A DNA stretch of 64,000 nt from Dietzia natronolimnaea (GCF_002289575.1 NZ_NTGA01000004.1:186001-250000); one strand, 5' to 3'. Shown: positions 29,724 through 39,172, numbered from the stretch's first letter. The notes: a model not told the origin generated them from the letters alone. Numbers and translations are program-made.

Positions 29724-30448
29724 CAGCTGTAGGCCCTCCGCTGGTCCGGGGGCGGGATGGTCGCGCCCTTGTACTGCACGGGGATCCCGCCGAGCGGGTA
29801 GTCCTTGCGTTGCGGATGGCCCTCCCAGTCGTCCGGCATCTGGATGCGGGTGAGTGAGGGGTGTCCGTCGAAGTGGACGCCGAAGAAGTCGTAGGTCTCC
29901 CGCTCGTGCCAGTCGGTGGTCGGATAGATCCTGGTCAGGGACGGGATGTGCGGATCGGAATCCGGGGCCGAGACCTCCAGCAGCAGCCGGCGGTTGTGGG
30001 TGATCGACTGGAGCGGGTAGACCACGTGCAGTTCGTGGCCCGCGGCGTCGGGGTAGTGCACCCCGCTCGCCCCGAGTGACATCTCGAAGCGGAGTGCGGG
30101 GTCGTCCCGGAGTGTCAGCGCGACCGCCGGCAGATGTCGGCGCCGGACGTGCAGGGTCAGCTGTCCGCCGTGCACCACGACCTTCTCCACGGCCTCGTCG
30201 AAGGTCGGTCCGCCCCGCGATGCCAGTGCGGCCGTGAGCGCGGCGACCACCTCGTCGTCGTCCCCACCGTCGGGCGGCCGGGTACCGCCCGGCATGTCGA
30301 CCGGGCGCACGAGCCCGCCGAACCCGGAGGTGTCCCCGGAGCCGCGCACCCCGAACATGCCGTGGCGGACGCCGACCGTGGTCGCGTCGGATCCGGCCGG
30401 GCCCGCGGGGTCCGGGGCATCGGCCGGGACCGGATGATCGCCGGTCAC
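29723..30448 (-). CDS. nuoC: NADH-quinone oxidoreductase subunit C
   Basis: A 241-residue 30-kDa-type subunit, not fused to NuoD. The family signature [20 protein letters not shown] is followed by [14 protein letters not shown]. The N-terminal 50 residues are Gly/Asp-rich and poorly conserved. GTG 30448 overlaps the nuoB stop (GTGA). Confidence 0.96.
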   Translation of the reverse strand: MTGDHPVPADAPDPAGPAGSDATTVGVRHGMFGVRGSGDTSGFGGLVRPVDMPGGTRPPDGGDDDEVVAALTAALASRGGPTFDEAVEKVVVHGGQLTLHVRRRHLPAVALTLRDDPALRFEMSLGASGVHYPDAAGHELHVVYPLQSITHNRRLLLEVSAPDSDPHIPSLTRIYPTTDWHERETYDFFGVHFDGHPSLTRIQMPDDWEGHPQRKDYPLGGIPVQYKGATIPPPDQRRAYS

Positions 30449-30999
30449 CGGAACATCCCCTCGACGGGGATGAGCGGACGCTGGTCCAGGGCCGCCTGCT
30501 CCGCCGCGCGGACGGCCTCGGCCCGGTTGGCGCCGAGGGGCATGTGCTGGATCTTGTCGTGCAGGGTGATGATCGCGTGCATGAGCATCTCGGGCCGCGG
30601 CGGGCATCCGGGCAGGTAGATGTCCACGGGGACGACGTGGTCGACGCCCTGGACGATCGCGTAGTTGTTGAACATCCCGCCCGAGGACGCGCACACACCC
30701 ATGGCCAGCACCCACTTGGGCTCGGCCATCTGGTCGTACACCTGGCGCAGGACCGGGGCCATCTTCTGGCTGACGCGGCCGGCGACGATCATCAGATCGG
30801 CCTGGCGGGGGGAGGCCCGGAACACCTCGGTGCCGAACCGGGCCAGGTCGTAGCGGCCGCCACTGGTGGCCATCATCTCGATGGCGCAGCACGCCAGGCC
30901 GAAGGTGGCGGGCCAGAGCGACCCCTTGCGCATGTAGCCCGCGAGTTGCTCGACCGTGGTCAGCAGGAACCCGCTCGGCAGTTTCTCCTCCAGTCCCAT
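30445..30999 (-). CDS. nuoB: NADH-quinone oxidoreductase subunit B
   Basis: A 184-residue subunit carrying the terminal N2 4Fe-4S cluster next to the quinone. Ligands are visible as the tandem CC in LACCAIEMM, the Cys in [11 protein letters not shown] and the Cys in [12 protein letters not shown] 30999 has a GGAGGAG ribosome-binding site 25 nt after nuoA. Confidence 0.97.
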   Translation of the reverse strand: MGLEEKLPSGFLLTTVEQLAGYMRKGSLWPATFGLACCAIEMMATSGGRYDLARFGTEVFRASPRQADLMIVAGRVSQKMAPVLRQVYDQMAEPKWVLAMGVCASSGGMFNNYAIVQGVDHVVPVDIYLPGCPPRPEMLMHAIITLHDKIQHMPLGANRAEAVRAAEQAALDQRPLIPVEGMFR

Positions 31000-31024
31000 G
31001 ACTGTCTCCTCCTCCCGGTTCCGG

Positions 31025-31384
31025 TCAGTCCCAGCTCAGTCCGCCCCGACGCCACTCGTAGGCGTAGGCGACGGAGACGTTGAAGACGAACAGGGCCATC
31101 GCGGCCAGTCCGAACAACCCGAGGTTGTCGAAGTGGACGGCCCACGGATAGAGAAAGAGGATCTCGATGCCGAAGATGATGAACAGCATCGCGGTGAGGT
31201 AGTACTTCACCGGGAACCGTCCGCCGCCGACCGGCTGCGGGGTGGGCTGGATGCCGCACTCGTAGGCCTCGAGTTTCGACCTGTTGAACCGGCTCGGACC
31301 GGCCAGCGAGGAGACCAGCGAGGAGAAGACGGCAAAGGCGACGGCGACGGCCCCGAGGGCCAGGATCGGCACGTACTCGTTCAT
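31025..31384 (-). CDS. nuoA: NADH-quinone oxidoreductase subunit A
   Basis: A 119-residue subunit with three membrane segments; YECGIQPTP carries the conserved cysteine of the loop near the quinone site, followed by [22 protein letters not shown] 31384 has GAGGAG 7 nt upstream. It is the first gene of the fourteen-gene nuoA-N operon and lies 243 nt after a receiver-like gene on the same strand. Confidence 0.96.
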   Translation of the reverse strand: MNEYVPILALGAVAVAFAVFSSLVSSLAGPSRFNRSKLEAYECGIQPTPQPVGGGRFPVKYYLTAMLFIIFGIEILFLYPWAVHFDNLGLFGLAAMALFVFNVSVAYAYEWRRGGLSWD

Positions 31385-31524
31385 CGCGTCACTCCTCGCG
31401 TGTTCCTCGAGAAGGCACCTGTGGGCAGACTTCTCCTGCAACCGCATGGGATCGTCGGCGACCGGTGGTGGTGGGTTGACGGCCCGCCGACTCCCTGTCA
31501 GATCGGGGTGTCCCGGTCCTCGAC

Positions 31525-31540
31525 TGTGACTCTACTCACA
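31525..31540 (-). promoter_or_regulatory. CRP/GlxR-type operator upstream of nuoA
   Basis: TGTGAGTAGAGTCACA on the minus strand matches the cAMP-receptor-protein consensus TGTGA-N6-TCACA with no mismatch, about 140 nt before the nuoA start. The site overlaps a TAGAGT hexamer that could be a -10 box, so activation or repression cannot be decided from sequence. The rest of the 243-nt gap shows only the nuoA ribosome-binding site. Confidence 0.75.
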
Positions 31541-31627
31541 TTGCTTTGACGTGTGTCTGGACTTTCGGCAGACGACTTCCGGGGTCTGTGGTGGCCGTCA
31601 ACGGCGACCGTCCGTGGCGGCGGGCGC

Positions 31628-32032
31628 TCAGGTCGGCGCGAGGAGCGAGGTGACGGTGTCCCGCAGCCGGAGCGGGTCGATCGGGTGCGGGACCGACGCG
31701 TCGGCCCGGGACCAGTCGGCCAGCCACCGGTCGTCCGCGCGCCCGATCAGCACGAGGATCGGCGGGGTGTGGTCGAGCTCGTCGCGCAGCTGCTTGGCCA
31801 GACCCAGCCCGCCGGTGGGGGCGGCCTCGCCGTCGAGGATCGCGAGACCGATCCCCCCGGCGTCCATGTGCTCGATCACCACCGGTGCCGTGGCGACCTC
31901 GGTGAAGTGCAGTCGGGGGAGGTCGGGGTGCGGGCGCGTGCCCAGTGCTGACATGACGCGGCTGCGGGTCGCGGCGTCGTGGCTGTAGACGAGCACCCGT
32001 AGCTCGACGTCCGGACTGGTGATCTCGGTCAC
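31628..32032 (-). CDS. Receiver-like protein upstream of nuo (Rv3143-like)
   Basis: A 134-residue single-domain protein with a degenerate CheY-like fold: LRVLVYSHDAATRSRVMSAL, then GLAILDGEAAPTGGLGLAKQL (phospho-acceptor-like Asp in LDGE) and PPILVLIGRADDRW. The acidic pair normally after the first strand is replaced (YSHD), so phosphorylation is doubtful. No output domain. Placement before nuoA matches M. tuberculosis Rv3143. GTG 32032 has TAGCAT 7 nt upstream: leaderless. Confidence 0.8.
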   Translation of the reverse strand: MTEITSPDVELRVLVYSHDAATRSRVMSALGTRPHPDLPRLHFTEVATAPVVIEHMDAGGIGLAILDGEAAPTGGLGLAKQLRDELDHTPPILVLIGRADDRWLADWSRADASVPHPIDPLRLRDTVTSLLAPT

Positions 32033-32096
32033 GTTCGCGATGCTACCGAGCGGGCTCGGCTGCGGTGGGGGCAGCCGGCGCACCGGCCGAAATGAG

Positions 32097-32133
32097 AGAC
32101 GCGGCCCGGGCTCGAGAGCACCGGGCCGCGTCT
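32097..32133 (-). terminator. Hairpin terminator of tRNA-Ser(GGA)
   Basis: Perfect 13-bp stem AGACGCGGCCCGG / CCGGGCCGCGTCT around an 11-nt loop, immediately 3' of the tRNA on the minus strand. Confidence 0.65.
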
Positions 32134-32137
32134 GCGG

Positions 32138-32225
32138 CGGAGGATAGGGGATTTGAACCCCTGAGGGGCTATAAACCCCAACCCGCGTTCCAGGCGAGCG
32201 CCATAGGCCACTAGGCGAATCCTCC
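32138..32225 (-). tRNA. tRNA-Ser (anticodon GGA)
   Basis: Acceptor GGAGGAT / ATCCTCC, discriminator G. Anticodon loop CTGGAAC gives GGA (reads UCC/UCU). A long variable arm with GGGG/CCCC stem and T arm AGGGG-TTCAAAT-CCCCT confirm a class II serine tRNA. CCA is not encoded (CCG follows). Confidence 0.95.
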
Positions 32226-32334
32226 GTGGACGAGAGTACCCAGCGCGGCCAACCACTGGCAAACCATCCGGGAATCACCGGCCACATCCCGGGCTGCGTG
32301 CAGCGGCGGAGGCGGCACGGCTAGACTCGTCACC

Positions 32335-32420
32335 GGACCCCGCGCGGCGTCCATCCTGTGAACTCCCCCAGGGCCGGAAGGCAGCAAGGGTCAGCGGGCT
32401 CTGGCGGGTGCGCGGGGTCC
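32335..32420 (+). ncRNA. ffs: Small signal recognition particle RNA (4.5S type)
   Basis: Terminal stem GGACCCCGCGC / GCGCGGGGTCC and the universal SRP domain IV signature GGCCGGAAGGCAGCAAGGGT in the apical part. A TAGACT -10 box (32322-32327) lies 7 nt before the predicted 5' end. It binds Ffh for co-translational membrane targeting. Location ahead of the aminotransferase-dnaX group is as in mycobacteria. Confidence 0.95.
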
Positions 32421-32473
32421 CTTTACGTCTGGGTACACACACCACCGACGATGTCGACCTCCCGGAGGCCACT

Positions 32474-33745
32474 ATGGCGCTGTCCGATCTCTCCGCCGAC
32501 GAACTCACCCGACTCGAGTCCGAGTTGTCGTCCGAGTACGACTCGCTCGCCGACCGGGGACTGTCCCTGGACCTGACCCGCGGGAAGCCGTCACCGGAGC
32601 AGCTGGATCTCTCCGAGCGACTGCTGGCGCTTCCGGGGGAGGGCGACCACACGGCCGGCAAGACCGACGTCCGTAACTACGGCGGCGGCGCCGGTCTGCC
32701 GGAGCTCCGCGGGATCATCGCCGAACTGCTGGGCGTGGACGCCGGCCGCGTGATCGCCCAGGACAACGCGAGCCTGTCGATCATGTACGACCTGCTGACG
32801 TTCTCGATGCTGTTCGGTACGCCCGACTCGGAGCGCCCGTGGAAGGACGAGCCGAAGCTCCGCTGGCTGTGCCCGGTCCCCGGGTACGACCGGCACTTCG
32901 GCATCACCGAAGCCCTCGGTATCGAGATGATCCCGGTGGCGATGGGGGAGGGCGGCCCGGACATGGACGAGGTGGAGCACCTCGTCGCCACGGACCCGTC
33001 GATCAAGGGCATGTGGTGTGTGCCGATCTACTCCAACCCGACCGGGACCGTCTACAGCGACCACACCGTGTCCCGGCTGGCCCGGATGGCCGCGGCCGCC
33101 CCGGACTTCCGGGTGATCTGGGACAACGCCTACGTGGTGCACACGCTGACCGAGGACTTCCCCAAGGTGCCCGATGTGGATTCGCTGGCCGCCGAGGCCG
33201 GTCACCCCAATCGATTCCTGCAGGTGTGTTCGACCTCCAAGATCACCTTCGCCGGGGCGGGGGTGTCGTTCCTCTCCGCCTCCGAGGCGAACCTCGACTG
33301 GTACCTGGGGCACACCGGGATCCGGTCGATCGGCCCCAACAAGGTCAACCAGCTGGCACACGCGCGCTTCTTCGGTGACGCCGACGGGGTGCGGGACCAC
33401 ATGCAGAAGCACCGCGAGATCGTGGCCCCGAAGTTCGAGGCGGCCGCCGCCGCACTGGGCCGGAGGCTCGGCGGGTACGACGTGGCGACGTGGACGAGTC
33501 CCGAGGGCGGGTACTTCATCGACCTCGAGGTGCCGGACGGCACCGCCACGGAGACCGTACGTCTGGCCAAGGCGGTCGGGGTCGCGCTGACCCCGGCGGG
33601 TTCGGCTTATCCGTACGGGCAGGATCCCGACGATCGGCACATCCGGTTGGCCCCCACGTTGCCGCCACTGGCCGAGGTGGAGGAGGCGATGGACGTGGTG
33701 GGCCTGTGCGCGCTGCTCGCCGCGTGCCGCGATGCGCGAAAGTGA
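32474..33745 (+). CDS. Aspartate aminotransferase-like PLP enzyme (Rv3722c-type)
   Basis: A 423-residue fold-type I aminotransferase. Seen: tyrosine/asparagine/glycine loops typical of the family (NYGGGAGLPELR, YSNPTGTVYS), Asp for the pyridine nitrogen in IWDNAYVV, and the Schiff-base Lys in STSKITFAGAG. The subgroup is that of M. tuberculosis Rv3722c, described as the main aspartate aminotransferase, and gene order (SRP RNA upstream, dnaX downstream) supports this. ATG 32474 has a GGAGG site. Confidence 0.9.
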   Translation: MALSDLSADELTRLESELSSEYDSLADRGLSLDLTRGKPSPEQLDLSERLLALPGEGDHTAGKTDVRNYGGGAGLPELRGIIAELLGVDAGRVIAQDNASLSIMYDLLTFSMLFGTPDSERPWKDEPKLRWLCPVPGYDRHFGITEALGIEMIPVAMGEGGPDMDEVEHLVATDPSIKGMWCVPIYSNPTGTVYSDHTVSRLARMAAAAPDFRVIWDNAYVVHTLTEDFPKVPDVDSLAAEAGHPNRFLQVCSTSKITFAGAGVSFLSASEANLDWYLGHTGIRSIGPNKVNQLAHARFFGDADGVRDHMQKHREIVAPKFEAAAAALGRRLGGYDVATWTSPEGGYFIDLEVPDGTATETVRLAKAVGVALTPAGSAYPYGQDPDDRHIRLAPTLPPLAEVEEAMDVVGLCALLAACRDARK

Positions 33746-33980
33746 TGTAACAGCGCCTCCCCCTTCGTTAATCACCTTCCCCCATGGGTCGGGTGCGCCG
33801 GGCGCCCGCCCTCGCGCTCCGGCGCGGGTCGCCGAGCCGTCTTCACCTGCGAGACATGCCCCAACGTGATCTACAACACGTTCCCATCGGGTGGGCACGC
33901 AGGGGGACCGCGGCGGTGGCGCTGACGTGCACGTATGTCGCCAGCCGCATAGTTGAGCAATAGTCAACGAGAGTAGGTCC

Positions 33981-34009
33981 TTGATCCCCGCAGGTCGGCA
34001 TGGTTGTAT
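33981..34009 (+). promoter_or_regulatory. Candidate promoter of the RNA before dnaX
   Basis: TTGATC (33981-33986) and TTGTAT (34004-34009) with 17-bp spacing; initiation would fall near 34016, at the base of the predicted hairpin. The 240 nt before it hold a small dyad, GTTGA-N7-TCAAC, near 33952, and no gene. Confidence 0.4.
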
Positions 34010-34015
34010 CTCTAC

Positions 34016-34180
34016 CGTCCGGACCCCACAAGGGATCGGGCACCGGAGTGCGGCTGAGGGGCTGCGAGGGGCCGGTGCTTCGATCCTGGTCCGGAACCGC
34101 GCCGCGAGGGTCTGAGGGGGCCCGCACCGCCGCGCGAGGGACGTCGGGAGGGGCTGCGGAGACGCGGCCCCTCCGGTCAT
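34016..34180 (+). ncRNA. Candidate structured RNA upstream of dnaX
   Basis: Three nested helices stack into one long hairpin: CCGGACC (34019-34025)/GGTCCGG (34088-34094), GGATC (34033-34037)/GATCC (34082-34086) and GCACCGG (34040-34046)/CCGGTGC (34072-34078). A separate GGAGGGGC/GCCCCTCC hairpin (about 34148-34175) follows like a terminator. There is no convincing reading frame in the 504-nt gap 33746-34249. It could be a small RNA or a 5' leader; dnaX seems to have its own leaderless promoter. Confidence 0.5.
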
Positions 34181-34249
34181 TTCCGGAGGTCGTGTCCCGG
34201 GACGCGGAGGGCGGACCTCGCCGTCGTACCCCCTGGGTACCCTCTACAC

Positions 34250-36949
34250 GTGGCCCTCTATCGGAAGTATCGCCCCGCCTCCTTCGCCGAGGTCGTGGGC
34301 CAGGAGCACGTCACCGAACCGCTCTCGGTGGCCCTGTCCTCCGGTCGCATCAACCACGCCTATCTCTTCTCCGGCCCGCGAGGGTGCGGCAAGACGTCGT
34401 CCGCCCGGATCCTCGCCCGGTCGCTGAACTGCGTGGAGGGGCCCACCGCCACGCCGTGCGGGGAGTGCGACTCGTGCGTGGCCCTGGCACCCGGGGGCAC
34501 GGGCACGCTGGACGTCACCGAGCTCGACGCGGCCAGTCACGGCGGCGTGGACGACACCCGCGACCTGCGTGAGCGGGCGTTCTTCGCGCCGGCGTCGTCC
34601 AGGTACCGGGTGCTCATCATCGACGAGGCGCACATGGTCACCAACGCGGGCTTCAACGCCTTGCTCAAGATCGTGGAGGAACCGCCGGAGCACCTCATCT
34701 TCATCTTCGCCACCACCGAGCCGGAGAAGGTGCTGCCGACCATCCGCTCGCGGACGCATCACTACCCGTTCCGCCTGCTCACGCCGTCGTCGATGCGCGG
34801 GCTGGTCGAGCGGATCAGCGAGCAGGAGGGCGTGAGGGTCGAGCCCACGGTCTTCCCCCTGGTCATCCGCGCGGGTGGCGGGTCGCCGCGTGACACGCTG
34901 AGCGTGCTGGATCAGCTGATGGCGGGCGCGGGCGAGGACGGCATCACCTATTCGCGTGCGGTGAGTCTGCTGGGAGCCACCGAGGTCGCGTTGATCGACG
35001 ACACCGTGGACGCGCTCGCCGCGGGTGACGGTGCGACGCTGTTCCGGACCGTCGACAAGGTCATCGAGGCCGGGCTCGACCCCCGCCGGTTCGCCGCCGA
35101 CCTGCTCCAGCGGTTGCGGGACCTGATCATGGTGCAGTCGGTGCCCCAGGCCATCGAGCGCGGGCTGGTCGACGCCCCGGTCGAGCAGGCCGACACCATG
35201 CGGCGCCAGGCCGAGAACATCGGGCCCGCCACCCTGGCGCGGTGTGCGGACATGGTGCACGAGGGGATGGGGTCGATGCGCGGCGCCACCTCGCCCAGGC
35301 TGCTGCTGGAGATCCTCTGCGCCAAGCTGCTCCTGCCCTCCGCCGACGACTCCATGATCGCGCTGGTGCAGCGAGTCGAGGCGCTGGAGTCGGGCACCGC
35401 GCAGGCGGCCACCGCGCCTGCCGGTGGTGCCCGGGTCCGGGACGGGGGTCCGTCCGGAGTGGGTGGGGCTTCGCCGGACGACGACGAAGGGCGCTCCGGC
35501 ACGGGCGGCGCACCCGGCACGCAGCCTCCGGCCCAGGCGGAGGGTCGGCCGAAGTTCGTGCGCCGATCCCAAGCGCAACCCGCCGAGCCGGCCGCCCGGC
35601 AGGAGTCGCAGGGAGACGCGGCGACGCAGCAGCCGCCCTCGCCCGCGCCCGCGCCGCAGGAAGCTGCGCCGCAACAGCCCGCGCCCGCGCGGCAGGAAGC
35701 TGCGCCGCAACAGCCTGCCCCGCAGCAGCCTGCGCCGCACTCGACCGCGCCACACCCGACCTCGCCCGCGGCCCGGCCGGTGCAGGCCACGCCCGACGGA
35801 TCGGCCGTGCCCGCCGAGTCGGTCGCGCAGCAACTGGCGGAGAACCAGCGGTCGAACGCCGGTCCCTCGGCTTCCGCTCCGGACCCCGCGCCGCGCGACG
35901 CCGCACCCGGGCCTTCCCCTGCAGTGTCCGCCGACGTGACCGCGGCCCCCGCGACCCCGTCTCGGGCCGCGCCTGCAGAGCCGGTGGAGTCGCGCCCCTC
36001 CGCGGCCCGGCCCGGCCCCCTCGAGCCCACTCGGGCGCCCGCGTCCGAGTCCACGCCCATGCCCGACTCGGCGCCCGACTCGGCGCCCGCCGCGGAACCG
36101 ATCGCGGACCCGTGGCGTGAGCCCGGAGCGGCACAGGACCAGTCACAGGACCGGGCTCAGGGCAGGGGACAAGACCATCCGCAGCCCGCGACCGGGGCTC
36201 GGCCGGGGCCTGCCGAGGAGCCCGGGCGTGAACCCGAGCCCGCCGCCGCCCCCACCGCCGCCGCCCCCACCGCCGCTGCTGCCCCCGCTGCCGCCGCCGC
36301 TCCCGGCATGGAGGCCGAGGACATCCGTCGCGCGTGGCCCGCGATCCGCGACGCGGTCCGCAGGAGGACCCGCACCGTCGAGGTGATGCTCGCCGGCGCG
36401 ACGGTCGCCGGGGTCGACGGCCGGGTCATCCACCTCGTCCATGACTACGCCCCGCTGGCCAAGCGGCTGTCCCAGCCGCACAACGCCACCGCGATCACCG
36501 ACTCGGTCACCGAGGTGGTGGGCGGTGACTGGACGATCCGCTGCACCTCCGGTGGAGCCGCGGCCGCCGCCGCGGACGGTGCCCCGGCTCCCGCTCCGGC
36601 CCGGGGTGCAGCCCCGGCTCCGGCGGACGCGCCCGGGAGCGCGCAGCAGCCCGAACCCCAGGGGTGGCAGCGCCGGCTACGCGGGGGTGATGGCGGTCAG
36701 GGTGCGGGAGACGGGCGGTCCGGTGCGGTCGGTGCGCCCGGTGGCGGGTACGACGACATCCCGCCGCCGCCCGAGGAGCCCGAGCCGGAGGCCGGGGAGC
36801 CCGACGGTCCGCCACCACCCCCGGTGAGCGAGGAGGAGATGGTGGACGAGGCCCGCAGTGGGCCGCAGAACATCGATCACCGGACCGGCGAGGACATCGC
36901 TCTGCAGTTGCTCAAGGAGCACCTCGGGGCTCGTCCGCTCGAGCGCTGA
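34250..36949 (+). CDS. dnaX: DNA polymerase III subunits gamma/tau
   Basis: An 899-residue clamp-loader ATPase. Walker A GPRGCGKTSSARIL (about residues 44-57), zinc-binding cysteines in CVEGPTATPCGECDSC, Walker B DEAHM and sensor TTEPEKV. After about residue 380 comes a very long Pro/Ala/Gln linker with internal repeats (QEAAPQQPAP), then a conserved tau-type C-terminal domain near residues 690-770. GTG 34250 has TACCCT 6 nt upstream: leaderless. It loads the beta clamp and ties the replisome together. Confidence 0.96.
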   Translation: MALYRKYRPASFAEVVGQEHVTEPLSVALSSGRINHAYLFSGPRGCGKTSSARILARSLNCVEGPTATPCGECDSCVALAPGGTGTLDVTELDAASHGGVDDTRDLRERAFFAPASSRYRVLIIDEAHMVTNAGFNALLKIVEEPPEHLIFIFATTEPEKVLPTIRSRTHHYPFRLLTPSSMRGLVERISEQEGVRVEPTVFPLVIRAGGGSPRDTLSVLDQLMAGAGEDGITYSRAVSLLGATEVALIDDTVDALAAGDGATLFRTVDKVIEAGLDPRRFAADLLQRLRDLIMVQSVPQAIERGLVDAPVEQADTMRRQAENIGPATLARCADMVHEGMGSMRGATSPRLLLEILCAKLLLPSADDSMIALVQRVEALESGTAQAATAPAGGARVRDGGPSGVGGASPDDDEGRSGTGGAPGTQPPAQAEGRPKFVRRSQAQPAEPAARQESQGDAATQQPPSPAPAPQEAAPQQPAPARQEAAPQQPAPQQPAPHSTAPHPTSPAARPVQATPDGSAVPAESVAQQLAENQRSNAGPSASAPDPAPRDAAPGPSPAVSADVTAAPATPSRAAPAEPVESRPSAARPGPLEPTRAPASESTPMPDSAPDSAPAAEPIADPWREPGAAQDQSQDRAQGRGQDHPQPATGARPGPAEEPGREPEPAAAPTAAAPTAAAAPAAAAAPGMEAEDIRRAWPAIRDAVRRRTRTVEVMLAGATVAGVDGRVIHLVHDYAPLAKRLSQPHNATAITDSVTEVVGGDWTIRCTSGGAAAAAADGAPAPAPARGAAPAPADAPGSAQQPEPQGWQRRLRGGDGGQGAGDGRSGAVGAPGGGYDDIPPPPEEPEPEAGEPDGPPPPPVSEEEMVDEARSGPQNIDHRTGEDIALQLLKEHLGARPLER

Positions 36950-37062
36950 GCGGCCCGGCCCGCCGCGCGGCGGGGCACGCTGTCCGATGGTGCGGTTACC
37001 CTGGGTTCCGACCGACCGGGGCCGCCCCGGCTTAGATGAGGCACCAGCCGAAAGGACCCGCC

Positions 37063-37398
37063 ATGCAGCCCGGACCCGACATGAACGCCCTCCTCGAGCA
37101 GGCCCAGCAGATGCAGGCCCAGCTCGCCCAGGCGCAGCAGGAGATCGCCGCGAGCACGGTCGACGGCCAGGCCGGTGGCGGCCTCGTCACCGTCACCATG
37201 CGCGGCACCGGTGAGGTCACCGGGGTCACGGTGGACCCCAAGGTCGTGGACCCCGAGGACATCGAGACGCTCCAGGATCTGCTCGTCGGTGCGTTCGGCG
37301 ACGCCCACACCAAGGTCCAGCAGCTCGCCGAGTCGAGGCTCGGCCCCCTGGCCTCCGGCGGCGGCCTCGGCGACATGATGGGCGGCCTGGGCATGTGA
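37063..37398 (+). CDS. YbaB/EbfC family nucleoid-associated protein
   Basis: A 111-residue protein starting [21 protein letters not shown], with the YbaB core [39 protein letters not shown] and a Gly/Met-rich tail. YbaB dimers bind DNA without strong sequence preference. The conserved dnaX-ybaB-recR order supports the call. ATG 37063 has an AAAGGA site; two hairpins separate it from recR. Confidence 0.95.
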   Translation: MQPGPDMNALLEQAQQMQAQLAQAQQEIAASTVDGQAGGGLVTVTMRGTGEVTGVTVDPKVVDPEDIETLQDLLVGAFGDAHTKVQQLAESRLGPLASGGGLGDMMGGLGM

Positions 37399-37402
37399 GC
37401 CC

Positions 37403-37457
37403 GGCGGGACCCGGGGATATCCGGGACCCGCCACCCGGCGGCGCATCCGCCGCCGGG
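37403..37457 (+). terminator. Tandem hairpins between ybaB and recR
   Basis: First hairpin 37403-37432 (GGCGGG...CCCGCC with an inner CCCGG/CCGGG), second 37434-37457 (10-bp perfect stem CCCGGCGGCG / CGCCGCCGGG, loop CATC). They could attenuate transcription into recR or act in mRNA processing. Confidence 0.45.
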
Positions 37458-37480
37458 AACGACACAGCACAGGAACGGCG

Positions 37481-38290
37481 ATGTACGAGGGACCAGTCCA
37501 GAACCTGATCGACGAGTTCGGCAAACTGCCGGGCGTCGGTCCGAAGTCCGCGCAGCGGCTGGCCTTCCACCTCCTGCAGGCGGAGCCGGAGTCGGTGGAG
37601 CGGCTGCGTTCCGCGCTGCAGGCGGTGGTCGACGGCGTCACGTACTGCGAGGTCTGCGGCACGGTGTCGGCGGCCGAACGCTGCCGCATCTGCTCCGACC
37701 CGCGGCGCGACCCCACGCTCATCTGTGTGGTCGAGGAGCCCAAGGACATCGAGGCGATCGAGCGCACCCGCGAGTTCCGCGGGCTCTACCACGTGCTCGG
37801 TGGCGCGCTCGATCCCATCAACGGCATCGGGCCCAACGAGCTGCGCATCGCCGGCCTGATGAGGCGGGTCGGGGAGGAGTTCGAGGGCGAGGAGATCGCG
37901 GAGATCATCATCGCGACCGACCCCAACACCACCGGCGAGGCCACCTCCACGTACCTGGCCAGGTTGCTGCGGCCGTTCCCCGAACTCGTGGTGAGCCGCC
38001 TGGCCTCGGGCCTGCCCATGGGCGCGGATCTCGAGTTCGCGGACGAGCTGACCCTGGGCAGCGCCCTGTCCGGCCGCCGAATCCTGTCCGGTGGACCCTC
38101 CCAGCCCGCGCGGTCGGGAGGCGTGCTCCGTCCCGAGCAGAGTGAGCCCCGGGCTCCCCAGCCGTTCCCCGAACCGTCTCCCGAACCGGCGGAACAGCGG
38201 ATGCCGGGGCCCGACAGCGGCGCGGCGGGCTGGACCGGTCTGTCAGAGGTCGAAGAGCCTCGCGGCGTTCCCGTGCCACACCGCCCGTAG
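37481..38290 (+). CDS. recR: Recombination protein RecR with C-terminal extension
   Basis: Residues 1-200 are a normal RecR: helix-hairpin-helix [17 protein letters not shown], four-Cys zinc finger CEVCG...CRIC, and a Toprim domain beginning [10 protein letters not shown]. RecR works with RecF/RecO to load RecA at gaps. The usual end (near SALSGRRIL) is followed by an extra ~65 residues rich in Pro, Glu, Ser and Gly, and the last 48 nt overlap the convergent amidohydrolase gene. The extension looks like read-through into former intergenic DNA. Confidence 0.94.
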   Translation: MYEGPVQNLIDEFGKLPGVGPKSAQRLAFHLLQAEPESVERLRSALQAVVDGVTYCEVCGTVSAAERCRICSDPRRDPTLICVVEEPKDIEAIERTREFRGLYHVLGGALDPINGIGPNELRIAGLMRRVGEEFEGEEIAEIIIATDPNTTGEATSTYLARLLRPFPELVVSRLASGLPMGADLEFADELTLGSALSGRRILSGGPSQPARSGGVLRPEQSEPRAPQPFPEPSPEPAEQRMPGPDSGAAGWTGLSEVEEPRGVPVPHRP

Positions 38291-39172
38291 CCAGTCGTCG
38301 CCCATCCCGAGTCCCGCCAGGGCGTCGAGTTGGTGCGCGAACGGGTAGGGGATGTTGGGGAAGTCGGTCCCCAGCAGGATCTTGTGCCCCAGATCGGCGA
38401 GCCGCCCGCGCTCCGAGGCAGGGAACGGGCTGATCTCCTCGACGAAGTCGGTGAACGCCATGGTCGTGTCCAGGTAGACGCCGCTGTACCGCTCGGCCAG
38501 GTCCAGGAACTCCGAGTACTCACCCATGCCCATGTGGGCGATGATCAACGGCAGATCCGGGAACCGCTCGAGCACGTCCGCGACCGGCTCCGGGCCCGTG
38601 AAGGGTCCCGCCACGGGACCGCTCCCGCAGTGGATCACCGTGGGCACCTGCGCCTCCGCGAGTCGGCCCCACACCGGGTCCAGCAGCGGATCGCGAGGGT
38701 CGTACTCGCCCACCTGGATGTGTGACTTGAACACCCGGGCCCCGGCCTCGATCGCGTCGCGGACGTAGTCACCCGCGGTCGGCTCGGGGAAGAAGGTCGC
38801 GGTGTGCAGGCAGTCGGGGTGCCGAGAGGCGAAGTCCGCCGACCACGAGTTGAGCCACGCCCCCATGTCCGCCTTGTGCGGGTACAGCATCGACGAGAAC
38901 GCCAGTACGCCGTAGGACCTCAGGCGGGCGACCCGCTCGTCCTCGGCCTCCCGGTAGGTGATCGGCCACGTCCGGCCGATCTTGGGGCCGGCGGCGTCGA
39001 AGTAGTCCCACACCTTGGCCATCACGCGGTCGGGCATGAAGTGCGTGTGGACGTCGATGATCCCCGGAAGACCCAGCGGCTCCCACAGAGCCCGCACCTG
39101 TGCCGCCTCGTGCGCGGGATCGGGAGGGGTCACGGAGCCGGCGAGGGTGGCGGTGCCGTGGTGGATACACAT
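38243..39172 (-). CDS. Amidohydrolase family protein (amidohydro-rel type)
   Basis: A 309-residue TIM-barrel metal hydrolase. Metal and catalytic residues: HTH in DVHTHFMPD, Lys/His in [10 protein letters not shown], His in VIHCGSG and IIAHMGMGE, Asp in [10 protein letters not shown]. The family (PF04909-like) contains decarboxylases and lactonases acting on small organic acids; the substrate is unknown. ATG 39172 has TACGCT 7 nt upstream (leaderless). Its 3' end overlaps recR. Confidence 0.85.
   Translation of the reverse strand: MCIHHGTATLAGSVTPPDPAHEAAQVRALWEPLGLPGIIDVHTHFMPDRVMAKVWDYFDAAGPKIGRTWPITYREAEDERVARLRSYGVLAFSSMLYPHKADMGAWLNSWSADFASRHPDCLHTATFFPEPTAGDYVRDAIEAGARVFKSHIQVGEYDPRDPLLDPVWGRLAEAQVPTVIHCGSGPVAGPFTGPEPVADVLERFPDLPLIIAHMGMGEYSEFLDLAERYSGVYLDTTMAFTDFVEEISPFPASERGRLADLGHKILLGTDFPNIPYPFAHQLDALAGLGMGDDWLRAVWHGNAARLFDL

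Noticed and set aside
15586-31384. Long open frames on the plus strand opposite the nuo operon
   Set aside because: They mirror the high-G+C third-position bias of the real genes and encode Arg/His/Gly-rich sequences without domains.
33843-34127. A minus-strand 94-codon frame in the gap before dnaX
   Set aside because: No ribosome-binding site, no family, and it overlaps the predicted RNA helices.
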